Source of the DNA: Desulfosudis oleivorans Hxd3
GTDB taxonomy: Bacteria > Desulfobacterota > Desulfobacteria > Desulfobacterales > Desulfosudaceae
NCBI RefSeq assembly: GCF_000018405.1
Contig: NC_009943.1
Location: forward strand, 3,661,001-3,725,000
Direction of reading: 5' to 3'
DNA length: 64,000 nt
In this document: positions 34,854 through 43,192 of the stretch, piece after piece
How positions within the stretch are numbered: the first letter of the stretch is position 1
Layout of the letters: the number at the start of each line of letters is the position of its first letter
The notes under the pieces: generated by a model
Database searches by the model: none
Told to the model about the DNA's origin: nothing
What the model saw: only the letters and a program-made list of their open reading frames with translations
Made by a program: the position numbers and the translations under genes

Positions 34854-37800
34854 TTATTCGCGAAAATCAGCAATTAAACCTCTCATATTAAATGCGACCT
34901 TAAATGTAAGGTTGTCGCCTTTTTGCGGATCAGCCTTTTTTGCCTCATGTACTAAAAAGGGTATATTACGTTGAAATTCGTTAACATGAAGACTGCCTTG
35001 CCCCCGTTCATTTATATTTACGATTGTTCCTTCAAATTGCATTGGGGTTCCATTTTCGTCACTAAGCAGATACCACCGAGAGACTCTTTTATTAAAAGAA
35101 AGGGATTCTCTATCTAAGTCAGAGAAAATTTGCATAGCACTTTGGTGGTCCTTTAGGTGTATGCAAGCTACTGCTTCTATGTATCTCATTCTTAAGTTAT
35201 TCTTAATCTCATCATGTGCCTGTAGTCGTGTTACCATCTTTCTGCATTCAAACCAATCATCATGAGTAAATGGTAAACATATCCGTTCACCATAAAACAA
35301 GAGAGTTCCTGTTTTCCATACCCACCAAACTCTAAATAGTAAATATAGGCATTGTAAGTCGCTGAAAACAATATCACCAAAGGAGAGCATATAGTCGTAG
35401 GTTTCCTTGCAGGCCATCTGTTCTTTCTCTGAAAACATAGATTTATCATACAAAAACGTGACCTGCAGAGATGCTCTAAAAAAGATTCCAGAAGCCGAGC
35501 CTTGATCTAAAAGCTTAGCAAAAGCCTTATTAGAAAGTTCAGTATCTTTAATGACTTCAGCAATCTGGAGCTTTCTCTGTTCTATCCGAGCAAGGATTGA
35601 GCCATAAAAATGTTCGGTCTCGGCGATATTAAATGCATGAAATACAGTTTTAATTATTTCTAAACGTTCATCTTCCGTTAACACATTATCTTTAAGTAGA
35701 TCCCTTGAGGTCCAACTAATTACATCAATCGGGTAGTGGTTTTGGCTGTCAAGGGAAAAGGCTTCAAGGCATAAAGTATGGGACATTTGTGCATAATTTA
35801 ATCTTTCAGATGGTGTTGCCTCGTTATTTGATAACTGGCCATAAGTTGCTGCAAGGTCAACAAGTATTGAACTCCTTAATTGTCTGTTAGCTGATTTGTC
35901 TTCAATTATGGAAAGGGCCTGCTTTGAAACAGCTTCAGCCTCAAGTAAAACAACACGTTTTTCTTTATTATTATCTTGCTTTTTAGCATACTCTCTTAAA
36001 AACATTATTTCTTGAAGCATTAACCTGGGATTTGTAATTCCACGAATTTCTCTAAGCTCTTTAAGGGCATCCGAGATATCTCTTAAGTAGTCATCATAAA
36101 ATATTGGGTTTCGCCCATTCGGCCCAATGTTCTGGACTAGTTCGACAGCAAATTGAATTTCTGCATTTTGAAACAATGTGCTACGATCAATGTTACTAAG
36201 AAGCTTGCGGACAAATTCAACTTCATATTTGGCGCCGCCAATTCTTTGCTTTACTATAATTTGAGCTTCTAAAGCTGACCTTGGGCCAATTGAAATGGTT
36301 CCGGAGGAATCTTGAACCCACTGAAAAATATCTACTTGTTTAAGAATATTAACAAAGCTCTGAACCGATCTCTTACCAATGCTACGCATTAAAAGTTCAA
36401 AGGGGCATGAAATATTAAATTGACCCGGTACCATCACTAAACCAAAAAGTACGTTTAATTCGGTCATGTATTCATTCGAAATATCAATAGTCTCATCCTT
36501 CAGAATCGGGTTTTCTTTTATAATCCCTGCCTTGAAAAGAGCATCGGCAAGAATTGTGTTCGAGTCCTCTCCTTGCTGTATATTTCTTTTCTTGACTAGA
36601 TTAGAAATGTATCTTTCAGTGAAATAGACTTCATTTTCTATCCCGTCCCGAATGGCAGTTCTACTTGGTGGCAACATGCGGTATAGGAAGACCAGAAAAC
36701 GATCTGAAAATAACTGTGGATTTACAGTTAGTTTTTTGGCTAAGGCTGGATCAAACCTTGATATATATTTTGGGAAATTTTTCTTTTCATTTTCTGTTAA
36801 CTCCGCTTGCACATCAATCATGTTATTGGTACTGAAAGCTTCATCCCTAATGAGATAGCAACTCCCGAGAAGAAGTGCTTTTCTCCCTCTACTCCGAAGC
36901 AAGTTCAATAATTCTACATAGCCATAGGGATCACGCATGCCATCCCATATAATTAAGGTAGATTTTGCACCCTTCTCTTCCGCCCATTCACAAAATTTAT
37001 CAATGATTATTGAGTCGCGCCTAACATTTCTTACAGCACGTTCAATGAAAATAACCGGATAAGTGCCCTCTTTTTGAATTTTATAGGCTAAATTGCCTAA
37101 AGCTACCGTTTTCCCAATACCAGTCTGGCCCCGAATAATTAACGGTTGAGATCTCATACGATCCGAATTTAAACCTTTTATTACTCTTTCTTTCAGCTTA
37201 TCTTCAAAATCTCTGTTAAACGCAAAATTGCGGGCGTAACCATCCCAGATTGGGCAACAAGATGACTCATACAAAAAATTTCTGAAGTCAGAATAATCCT
37301 GAGATGATTTATTTTCGACAGGCCTAAGGTAAACAGAACGAACAGGTATTCGTGCAATATTCTTGATATCAATCCACAATTCTTTTGGTATTGTTACTGG
37401 AGTACCATTGATTAAAATTTGGTGGCCAAGCTCAAATTCCTCCGGAGACTCTCCTAATTTTATGGCACCAATTTCAGACGAATTCAAAAACCATTGGGCG
37501 AGGCTCTCCGGATGGCATTGTAGCTTACCGTTTTCTCTTAAGGCTTTTAATTCAGGGGGCTCATTATGATCAAAATTATAGCTAAATATGTGTACTTGGT
37601 TTGGTAGTAATGAATTAATAATCGAATAAAGTTGCTGGGGTGTTATCCAGTCGGTGCCTTTGCAGGAATAACCTTCTATTAGCATTGTACCTATTTGGGT
37701 TAATATTTCCGGAATTTTTGTCGACATCAAGGTCGATACTGTTTGTCGTTGCCAAGAGTCCTCAAGTCTTAATGGGGGGTATCCGTCTGTCTCTGGTGCC

Positions 37801-38225
37801 GCTGCTACAGAACCACATAGATGCCAAATATGTAAACGCGAACTATTTCTTGGGTCATGAGGTATATAGTCGGGACTAGAAACTATTTGAATTTCTCGCC
37901 AGGTCGCACGAAATGCTTGATCGATTATCGAATCAATGGCGCTTGTAAAAACACTACTCCATGCGAATTGAGCAATAACTTGAAGTGGTTCAGGGGCCGG
38001 GATGTAACGGCAGCGGTTATACATCCAGGCGATAGACTCGGCCGGGTTAAGGGAAGCGTTAGTGTTAAATATTGAACTGTAATCACTTATATCCTCATGG
38101 CCTTGGCCGTATTTGTCTAGAATCTGACCGAGAAAGGTATCGACTGAATTCTCAAGCTTTAAGTAATCTTGCCCTAAAAATAGTAAGGCAGGTCCAGCTT
38201 TTAGTCTTGATGCTAAATCATCCAT
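34854..38225 (-). CDS. SIR2-like / STAND NTPase / cold-shock-like fusion, probable antiviral protein
   Basis: 1123 residues. 1-250: degenerate SIR2-like domain (PALLFLGQDYLKLE for the GAG loop; VFTSAIDSIIDQAF; LHIWHLCGSV near 131-140 where active SIR2s have HLHG). 350-600: P-loop NTPase with Walker A GQTGIGKT (366-373) and Walker B STLIIWDGM (422-430), typical of STAND ATPases. 650-1050: helical, TPR-like sensor region. Last ~60: GTIVNINERGQGSLHVNEFQ ... GDNLTFKVAFNMRGLIADF, which follows the cold-shock OB-fold pattern. SIR2-STAND proteins (Avs5/related) detect phage proteins and deplete NAD+; the missing residues here question catalysis. Strongly AT-rich versus neighbours, so probably acquired. 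Confidence 0.85.
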   Translation of the reverse strand: MDDLASRLKAGPALLFLGQDYLKLENSVDTFLGQILDKYGQGHEDISDYSSIFNTNASLNPAESIAWMYNRCRYIPAPEPLQVIAQFAWSSVFTSAIDSIIDQAFRATWREIQIVSSPDYIPHDPRNSSRLHIWHLCGSVAAAPETDGYPPLRLEDSWQRQTVSTLMSTKIPEILTQIGTMLIEGYSCKGTDWITPQQLYSIINSLLPNQVHIFSYNFDHNEPPELKALRENGKLQCHPESLAQWFLNSSEIGAIKLGESPEEFELGHQILINGTPVTIPKELWIDIKNIARIPVRSVYLRPVENKSSQDYSDFRNFLYESSCCPIWDGYARNFAFNRDFEDKLKERVIKGLNSDRMRSQPLIIRGQTGIGKTVALGNLAYKIQKEGTYPVIFIERAVRNVRRDSIIIDKFCEWAEEKGAKSTLIIWDGMRDPYGYVELLNLLRSRGRKALLLGSCYLIRDEAFSTNNMIDVQAELTENEKKNFPKYISRFDPALAKKLTVNPQLFSDRFLVFLYRMLPPSRTAIRDGIENEVYFTERYISNLVKKRNIQQGEDSNTILADALFKAGIIKENPILKDETIDISNEYMTELNVLFGLVMVPGQFNISCPFELLMRSIGKRSVQSFVNILKQVDIFQWVQDSSGTISIGPRSALEAQIIVKQRIGGAKYEVEFVRKLLSNIDRSTLFQNAEIQFAVELVQNIGPNGRNPIFYDDYLRDISDALKELREIRGITNPRLMLQEIMFLREYAKKQDNNKEKRVVLLEAEAVSKQALSIIEDKSANRQLRSSILVDLAATYGQLSNNEATPSERLNYAQMSHTLCLEAFSLDSQNHYPIDVISWTSRDLLKDNVLTEDERLEIIKTVFHAFNIAETEHFYGSILARIEQRKLQIAEVIKDTELSNKAFAKLLDQGSASGIFFRASLQVTFLYDKSMFSEKEQMACKETYDYMLSFGDIVFSDLQCLYLLFRVWWVWKTGTLLFYGERICLPFTHDDWFECRKMVTRLQAHDEIKNNLRMRYIEAVACIHLKDHQSAMQIFSDLDRESLSFNKRVSRWYLLSDENGTPMQFEGTIVNINERGQGSLHVNEFQRNIPFLVHEAKKADPQKGDNLTFKVAFNMRGLIADFRE

Positions 38226-38493
38226 ATGAGAGCATCCTTCCTTTAAAAATTAAAATGAGCAAGGGCTATCAAGGATAAGAACTTGCTTTTATGGTTATAA
38301 CTTATAGCAAGGGCTGACTTGTGTGTCAATTTTTTGAGGTCACCATATGTTGATGGGTGTTTTTTAGAAGGGGCAACGGATTGTTTCAGAAGAAAAAGCA
38401 AGAGCAGAAAAAACGTCGGGGAAGCGGAAAACAAAGAAAAACATGGGATTTTGGAGACAGACCTACCGTGCCACGAGGTCAAGAAATCACACA

Positions 38494-39080
38494 TCAATCC
38501 GCCCAGTAGCCATAATCGGAAACCTGAGAAAAGAACCCGTCATCAGGTGGTGCCTGATCAGGCACCACCTGATACGTCAGTTTACGGACGATATTCAGAT
38601 TCGGCGTGGGTGGCGGGCCGGTGTTGCCTATCTCCCACAATCCCAGGTGCTGAAGTATCTGTTTGATGACAGCCTGTTCCTCGATAAAACTAATGATTCT
38701 CATTTGTCCCTGACATTTGGGACAAAGTAGCGGGGCAACCTCATATATCTTCTGTATCAAGCGCCCAGGATTTTCTGAAGGCCTTATTCGACAGGCCGGT
38801 ATCAATAATTTGGGCAATGCCATCATCGCGGCCAGCCTTTATCCGTTGGCCCCGGCTTTTGTTGCTGTAGTGGCCATAATAGCGGACCATGTGTTCCCGG
38901 TGGTTGGGGATGTGGGTGGTCGGTTGGGCCAGCCAGTCTAAAGCCGTGAACACCTTGAGGTCACGGCCGTCTTTGGATTGATAGATGACTTTGGCCTTCC
39001 GTCGGATGCGGTTGATGCCGGAAGATATTGCATCCGCTCTTGGGAAAAGGCCGTCCGGATAATGTAGCGGGCCAGATTTT
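38494..39080 (-). pseudogene. Decayed IS91-family (Y2) transposase, C-terminal half
   Basis: Three reading frames carry consecutive pieces of one protein. About 39080-38990: LARYIIRTAFSQERMQYLP. 38953-38741: FTALDWLAQPTTHIPNHREH then MVRYYGHYSNKSRG. 38826-38494: APLLCPKCQGQMRIISFIEE and QILQHLGLWEIGN. These are the conserved C-terminal segments of IS91-type Y2 transposases. At least two frameshifts and the missing N-terminal half make it non-functional. Confidence 0.8.
38543..38572. repeat. Perfect 30-bp palindrome at transposase 3' end
   Basis: TCAGGTGGTGCCTGA followed immediately by its exact complement, with no spacer. It sits at the 3' end of the decayed IS91-type transposase, where this family carries hairpin-type termini. 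The flanking 38226-38493 has no gene I can support. Confidence 0.75.
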
Positions 39081-39143
39081 TGATGCTATTTGTTTTTTTT
39101 CCGGCAAATTTTCGATCGGTATTGCCCTGTACGTCCTGCCGCC

Positions 39144-40211
39144 TCACTCCCGCGCAATATAACCCCCATGCGACGACTTCTTCTCCTGGATGGGCTTGTG
39201 CAGGGTCACCTTTCGGCCGTCATTGACACCGGCATGATACACACCGGTGGCATGCACGCCGCCCCCGTAACAGGTGCGGATCCTGGGGTTCAAATATCGA
39301 TAATACCCGGTCAGGCGGGGATCGCCCTGCCACACCAGGGCCTGTATCTCCTGGATCGCCCGCTCCTGCTTTTCCAGCTTCCGGTAGAAGCCGTCAAGCA
39401 CCCCCGCGAAATATCGCTGGCGCTGTTGGTGACCCGGAACCTTATTGACCGTCCTGTATTGCGTCCACAGGGCTTCCATCACCATCCACAGGTAGTCATA
39501 CACATAGTGCGCCATTTCAAGGCTGGACGGGGTCCCGTAGACCATCAGAACCGTTCCCGCCTTGTCCTGCAGGGCATCGTAGGTGTGCTGCCACAGCACC
39601 TCCACGAAGAAAAAGCGCCCCAGCAGGGAGGCCATTCTCAGCTCCGCGGAGGTATGCCTGGCCTTTATCGTTCCCAGCGTCCGGGAGAAGAAGTCGCGCT
39701 CACAATCCAGCGCCACCCGGTCGAGGTTATACTTGAGCATGAGTTCACGGGCCTTCTGCATCGCCAGCTGGGCCTCGTTCTCGTTGGGGCTGGCCGCCAA
39801 GGAAAGGACCTTCTTCAGGCGCCGCAAGGCCCGGCCCTCCTCCTGCGGCACGCCCTGGTCAGACGACTTATGCCCGCATCGAAGTTTTTGACAGGCCGCT
39901 TTAAATGCCGGTCCGTGGGCGCTTTCACCCACCGGCCGCAGGACTTCGTCCACGTACTGATGGGCCATCTCGTGGCGCAGGGTGTCCATAACCCGGAACC
40001 AGTCGTCCGCCTCGATATGAAACAGGGACAGCGTCAGTGTCCTGTTGGCCGCGTCCCATTGCCCCAATACGGCCTTAAGCGACGACAACCGGATCACGGG
40101 CCGTTTCAGGCCTCCCTTCAAATAGAGGGAATTGTAGTAGTCCCACCACTGGTAGAGGTGCCTGTTCCATGCCCCGTAGAGCTGATAACGCGTGTCATCC
40201 GAGTTGTTCAT
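39144..40211 (-). CDS. SprT-like metallopeptidase-fold protein with DUF2786-type domain
   Basis: 355 residues from MNNSDDTRYQLYGAWNRHLY. 1-115: SprT-like zinc peptidase fold with H80-E81-M-A-H84 and a third ligand H99 (ESAHGPAFKAAC). 120-170: DUF2786-type segment (LRRLKKVLSLAASPNENEAQ, AMQKARELMLKYNLD). 170-330: the domain usually fused to DUF2786 (FFVEVLWQHTYDAL, YGTPSSLEMAHYVYDYLW). Similar proteins occur on plasmids, phages and islands; a DNA-protein crosslink role as in Spartan is only analogy. The first ATG after a decayed oxidoreductase fragment was chosen, since the upstream in-frame extension derives from that fragment. Confidence 0.85.
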   Translation of the reverse strand: MNNSDDTRYQLYGAWNRHLYQWWDYYNSLYLKGGLKRPVIRLSSLKAVLGQWDAANRTLTLSLFHIEADDWFRVMDTLRHEMAHQYVDEVLRPVGESAHGPAFKAACQKLRCGHKSSDQGVPQEEGRALRRLKKVLSLAASPNENEAQLAMQKARELMLKYNLDRVALDCERDFFSRTLGTIKARHTSAELRMASLLGRFFFVEVLWQHTYDALQDKAGTVLMVYGTPSSLEMAHYVYDYLWMVMEALWTQYRTVNKVPGHQQRQRYFAGVLDGFYRKLEKQERAIQEIQALVWQGDPRLTGYYRYLNPRIRTCYGGGVHATGVYHAGVNDGRKVTLHKPIQEKKSSHGGYIARE

Positions 40212-40356
40212 GCAGGTGTGACCCTGTTTATTGAAGGTATTTATGTATGAAAGAAAAGCCTTATTGTAATTCCACTGGCAGTTTAACAACTTCAATATGA
40301 TAATACAGCAATTAATATACTGTCTCTGTTTTGTGCCGCGTTCGATTTCCAGAAAT

Positions 40357-40516
40357 CTGGAATACAGCTCCACTTTCCCGCTGGGGGGCAAAGCCCCGTT
40401 TTTCTTGCGGGAAGGAAGACAGCACAAAATAATCCCTGAACAGGCGGGCCATACGCTTCATGCCACGGCGTTCAAAAAATTCCCGGGTTTTCTGGTGTTA
40501 GCGGAACAAAGCAATC
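40357..40516 (-). pseudogene. Decayed fragment of acetylene-hydratase-like oxidoreductase gene
   Basis: About 160 bp that match 45043-45203 almost base for base with a few substitutions and small indels, e.g. GGAATACAGCTCCACTTT and the identical block CAGGCGGGCCATACGCTTCA. Minus-strand translation still shows PPSGKVELYS as in the intact gene. The remainder of the copy is gone. It occupies most of the 312-bp gap between the SprT-like and restriction enzyme genes. Confidence 0.88.
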
Positions 40517-40523
40517 AGATCGG

Positions 40524-41477
40524 TTATGATGGGGAATAAGGACCGAGGAAGCGTTCGCCATCAAAATGAATGAGATGCGAGGGGGCATCGGCCACCCACA
40601 CTTCTGTTTCCCATGCGATATCAGCCAGGTAACGGGCCATGACGGCACGGTTTGGAAAAGCAGTTACATACACCAGCCCGGCCTTTGCTCCGGCAAACAG
40701 TCGCGTCAATTCAGCGTGCCGCTTGCCGTCAACCGGTCCGTGACTGGTGACTGATTCAACCATCAACAACCAGTTCTTTTTTGAATAATGCAACACCACG
40801 TCCGGCATTTTCCCATGAGCGTCAACGTCAACGCCCAAAGCGGACAGTAGCGGGGCATCGAAGTAGCCCCACTTGTCGCCGGTGTCACCGGCATATACCA
40901 GTATGCTGCCGGGCGCGAAACGAGAAGCAAAGTCTTCAACGATGGCTCGGATCAATTCGTTGTGTTCCCCGGGGCTCAGGGTTATTCGTTTTCCCGGCGC
41001 GATCTGTACCGGGATGCGGTTTTGTTCCCGCGCCATGGCATAACGCGCGGCCAGCGTTTCCCGTTCATCCAAATAAGACGCCAGATTCCTGTTCCATTTC
41101 CGAGTGCCAAAACTGCGAAGCAAGGCCAACGTAGCCGGCTCTATTTGATAAACGGCTTTGGGGCTGTTTACCGGTCGATCGGGTTGATCGGGGTTGTAAA
41201 GCGCGATTCCGGCATCCACAAACTGATGCATGGACTGCCGTCGGACCGTCTCCCGGGTGTTGGGTGCATAGTCTTTCCCGTAGTGTTTGCGGGCCCAGTC
41301 CATTATCGGCGTGATGCCGATAAGCGGATTTTCCGCCTTGGTCCAGGGCTTGCCCGGCGGAAGATTCAGGAGGGCCAGCAGGCAAAGCGCCGAGCGTTCG
41401 TTTTGTTGTGCCCTTGGCAGACCCAATGAAATTAGAATCTGTCGCGCGGCTTTAATATGGTCTTTTTTTCGTTTCAT
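40524..41477 (-). CDS. Type II restriction endonuclease, BsuBI/PstI family
   Basis: 317 residues. The N-terminal half is a helical winged-helix-like DNA-binding part (ALCLLALLNLPPGKPW ... ARKHYGKDYAPNTRETVRRQ). The C-terminal half has the family nuclease motif: SRFAPGSILVYAGDTGDKW, PDVVLHYSKKNWLLMVESVTSHGPVD in parts (D-x-V..., E-S), KRHAEL. Members cut CTGCAG; the site for this enzyme is inferred. It overlaps the end of the methyltransferase gene by 4 bp, so translation is coupled with methylase first. Confidence 0.93.
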   Translation of the reverse strand: MKRKKDHIKAARQILISLGLPRAQQNERSALCLLALLNLPPGKPWTKAENPLIGITPIMDWARKHYGKDYAPNTRETVRRQSMHQFVDAGIALYNPDQPDRPVNSPKAVYQIEPATLALLRSFGTRKWNRNLASYLDERETLAARYAMAREQNRIPVQIAPGKRITLSPGEHNELIRAIVEDFASRFAPGSILVYAGDTGDKWGYFDAPLLSALGVDVDAHGKMPDVVLHYSKKNWLLMVESVTSHGPVDGKRHAELTRLFAGAKAGLVYVTAFPNRAVMARYLADIAWETEVWVADAPSHLIHFDGERFLGPYSPS

Positions 41478-43078
41478 GTGGTTAAAGTCTCAAAATAATT
41501 ATCAATCTTTTCCTGGGTAAGCGCCGGCTGTCTTATGGCCCATTCTCCGATGACGGTCAGTATTTTACGGCTCGGATACCTGATCGTTTTAAGGTCGGTG
41601 GCATTGACCTGGGTGTGGCCGTTGAAGCATCGGAATTGTTCATCAACGGCGGTGGTGTTCAGGAAAACGGCCAGTCCGTAGGCTAATACTTTTTGTAAGC
41701 CCTGCCTGTTTTCATGAAATACATTAAGATGGTTTTCGATCCCGATCAGCGGAGCATCACCGAACAACGAGGGCTCGATCACGCTGGCGACCACCCGACG
41801 CTTTTCTTCCTTTGATGAAAATCGACGGACCAGACAATAAAACCCGTTGGGATAAAGCCATTTTTTTGTATCTGAATTACAAAGTATGGCATTGGGTTTT
41901 TTCCCGGCCTTCGGCCATTCGGTCCCGCTGTCGGAAAAATGTCCCGGATAAAGCAAGGGCGCCGTACCGACCCCAGGCATCTCACGTAAATGCGCTTTTA
42001 CCCGGAAATCGACTACAGGGCCGGTTGAAACCGTAAGACCGATATCGTCCAGCGACCAGCATACCATCGGGCATCTCTCGACAATATTTTGGTTAAGCGC
42101 CGTCGGCACATGAATAAATCGTTCCTGGTCGTTGACAAAAACAATCCGGTCAAAGGGATGCTCCTGAACAGTCAAATCATTGAAGCTGTGGTCGGTGGAT
42201 GTGGATACTTTGACCGGTCCCTGCATACCACCGCGCTCCAGATGAATAATAATATTCTCCTGGAGAACATTATCATCCTTAAATGCCTTGCTGCGCGATG
42301 TAAACAGATGCAGGTGACGAATGGCGGCCTTCTTCAGCAAATACTCCCGGAAAGGACGATAATAAAGGCCGTTGCAGAAACTGCGCGGGATAATGGCCAC
42401 AAGCTGACCGTGATCATCAAGCAGGGCCAGCGACAGGGCCACAAAAGCCGAATAAAGATTGACCGTTTCAATGCCGACCCTTCTTAAGGCCAGCCGGTGT
42501 TCAGAGTTACTTCGTATCTTTTTGTAAGGCGGATTAAGAATAGCGTGGGTATATTTGGGCAAAGGTCTGGCAAAAAGGTTGTTCTCCAGCCAGTCGCAGG
42601 CGGCAATTATAAAATCGTCGGATCGAATCGTTGAGGTAATAGTCGGTTTTTTTTTGTAGAGTTCAAAGGTCTGCCTTAAATAGGGATGTAGCGTCTCATC
42701 AATTTCAAAAGCATGGAGTTCAATATGTTTATAATCAAACTCACCATCAACCCACCTGTCTAAAAAAGCCGCACTAAGAGAGCCTACACCTGCCCCGGCA
42801 TCAAGCAGAATACAATTTTTTCGCCTGTTAGGAACAAACAACTCCGCCATAAAACAGGCGATTGAAGCCGGAGTGAAAAACTGGCCCAGTCTCGATTTTT
42901 GTTGCGGATCAGCCAACCTCGAAGCCGTCCGCCTGGTGTGTTCGACTTGCGCCAGCAAATGTTTATCTCCGGTATGACGATTTTGGTGATAAAATGAGAA
43001 ACAGAATATTATGAATATCTCTATAGCAGGACATGCCTTTTCAGTCAATTTTTTCATGCGAACCCTATAGGAGGCCAC
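41474..43078 (-). CDS. Type II N6-adenine DNA methyltransferase (PstI/BsuBI-type partner)
   Basis: 534 residues with SAM motif I ILLDAGAGVGSLSAAFLDRW and catalytic motif IV HAILNPPYKKI (NPPY). Preceded by SRLGQFFTPASIACFMAELF, the FTP motif of Eco57I-like methylases. The rest is target recognition (LYPGHFSDSGTEWPKAGKKP). It protects host DNA against the neighbouring endonuclease. The start is uncertain: GTG 43078 or ATG 43057, neither with a good RBS. GC content is lower than the core but higher than the SIR2 module. Confidence 0.92.
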   Translation of the reverse strand: MASYRVRMKKLTEKACPAIEIFIIFCFSFYHQNRHTGDKHLLAQVEHTRRTASRLADPQQKSRLGQFFTPASIACFMAELFVPNRRKNCILLDAGAGVGSLSAAFLDRWVDGEFDYKHIELHAFEIDETLHPYLRQTFELYKKKPTITSTIRSDDFIIAACDWLENNLFARPLPKYTHAILNPPYKKIRSNSEHRLALRRVGIETVNLYSAFVALSLALLDDHGQLVAIIPRSFCNGLYYRPFREYLLKKAAIRHLHLFTSRSKAFKDDNVLQENIIIHLERGGMQGPVKVSTSTDHSFNDLTVQEHPFDRIVFVNDQERFIHVPTALNQNIVERCPMVCWSLDDIGLTVSTGPVVDFRVKAHLREMPGVGTAPLLYPGHFSDSGTEWPKAGKKPNAILCNSDTKKWLYPNGFYCLVRRFSSKEEKRRVVASVIEPSLFGDAPLIGIENHLNVFHENRQGLQKVLAYGLAVFLNTTAVDEQFRCFNGHTQVNATDLKTIRYPSRKILTVIGEWAIRQPALTQEKIDNYFETLTT

Positions 43079-43192
43079 GATAGGAAGCAGACAATGCGGA
43101 TTGTTATTGATTGAAAGACGAATTGTGCATCAGCAATGTGATTCCGGGAGCGGGAGCAGTTATGCAGGCGGGTATATGGCTTTTAGAATGAA

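Noticed and set aside
39090-40250. A 386-residue plus-strand frame opposite the SprT-like gene
   Set aside because: The minus strand has HExxH and DUF2786 signatures; the plus frame has none.
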